Below are positions 5,726 through 5,875 of a DNA stretch of 5,875 nucleotides, piece after piece. Numbering within the stretch: position 1 is the first letter of the stretch; each line of letters begins with the position of its first letter. The notes beneath the pieces are model-generated. The model was not told the DNA's origin. It did no database searches and was given only the letters and a program-made list of their open reading frames with translations. The stretch covers positions 1 to 5,875 of the forward strand of contig JAJYSQ010000137.1 in the NCBI GenBank assembly GCA_021793495.1. The letters are read 5' to 3'. Origin of the DNA: Actinomycetes bacterium (GTDB taxonomy: Bacteria; Actinomycetota; Actinomycetes; JAJYSQ01). The translations under genes were made by a program, and so were the position numbers.

Positions 5726-5875
5726 TGCGTCGACCCACCGGGCCGGGGTCGGGAGCCACCACGTCTCGCCCCAGGCCCATGCCTGAGGCGGGGGTGGCAC
5801 GCAGCGTGCTGCCCCCGGCCGCGGGCGGGGCGCTGCGCTGGGTGCTGGTGGTGCTGCTCGCCAGCTACGTCGCGG
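5725..5875 (+). CDS. Start of an unrecognised, probably membrane-anchored protein (3' end outside the window)
   Basis: ATG 5725-5727 shares its A with the TGA of the exported-protein gene (TGATG), a classic translation-coupling arrangement, and no Shine-Dalgarno is needed or seen. Fifty codons are visible. Residues 1-36 are Pro/Gly/Arg-rich and probably cytoplasmic. LRWVLVVLLASYVA (37-50) begins a hydrophobic helix that runs off the window. It could be an N-terminal membrane anchor or the first helix of a polytopic protein. ATG 5779 (residue 19) is a possible alternative start and would shorten the tail. Coupling suggests its product is made alongside the exported protein. The family cannot be told from this fragment. 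Confidence 0.6.
   Translation, partial: MRRPTGPGSGATTSRPRPMPEAGVARSVLPPAAGGALRWVLVVLLASYVA

Overview
The window is very GC-rich and reads like the chromosome of a member of the Actinomycetota. The support is the strong G/C bias at third codon positions, the frequent GTG starts, the short gaps and 4-base overlaps, a PriA with decayed ATPase motifs, and a leaderless-type start for one gene. I cannot assign a genus from the sequence alone.

Bases 1-4632 hold four housekeeping genes on the plus strand: the 3' part of priA (replication restart), def (peptide deformylase), fmt (methionyl-tRNA formyltransferase) and rsmB (16S rRNA m5C methyltransferase). def and fmt form a functional pair. Fmt formylates initiator Met-tRNA, and Def removes that formyl group from the finished nascent chain. 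rsmB adds a ribosome modification step. def to fmt is a 4-base gap and fmt to rsmB is a GTGA overlap, so these three are almost certainly one transcript. def has a -10-like hexamer 6 bases before its GTG and no Shine-Dalgarno sequence, which suggests its own leaderless promoter just after priA.

Bases 4633-5005 have no convincing gene. They contain a run of inverted repeats (4663-4689, 4778-4794, 4807-4831, 4857-4875, 4922-4940, 4946-4963), a direct repeat near 4777-4797, and a possible promoter at 4904-4932. The first hairpin could end the rsmB transcript. The others look like a structured leader or operator region for what follows.

From about 5006 the content changes from housekeeping to accessory. 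A gene for an unrecognised exported protein runs to 5725 in one frame. Its hydrophobic signal-peptide core and AQA-type cleavage site, however, are encoded in a different frame (5070-5147), between an Arg-rich start and the mature region. A second, weaker frame alternation lies at 5223-5257. Either the gene is damaged or the sequence has small indels here. Its TGA overlaps by one base the ATG of a further gene that leaves the window and begins like a membrane protein. These two genes look like a coupled accessory pair of unknown function placed where many relatives carry rpe. The latter half of the exported-protein gene is clearly less GC-rich than rsmB.

The most interesting part for follow-up is 4640-5875: an unrecognised secreted/membrane pair with a structured upstream region and an out-of-frame signal peptide.
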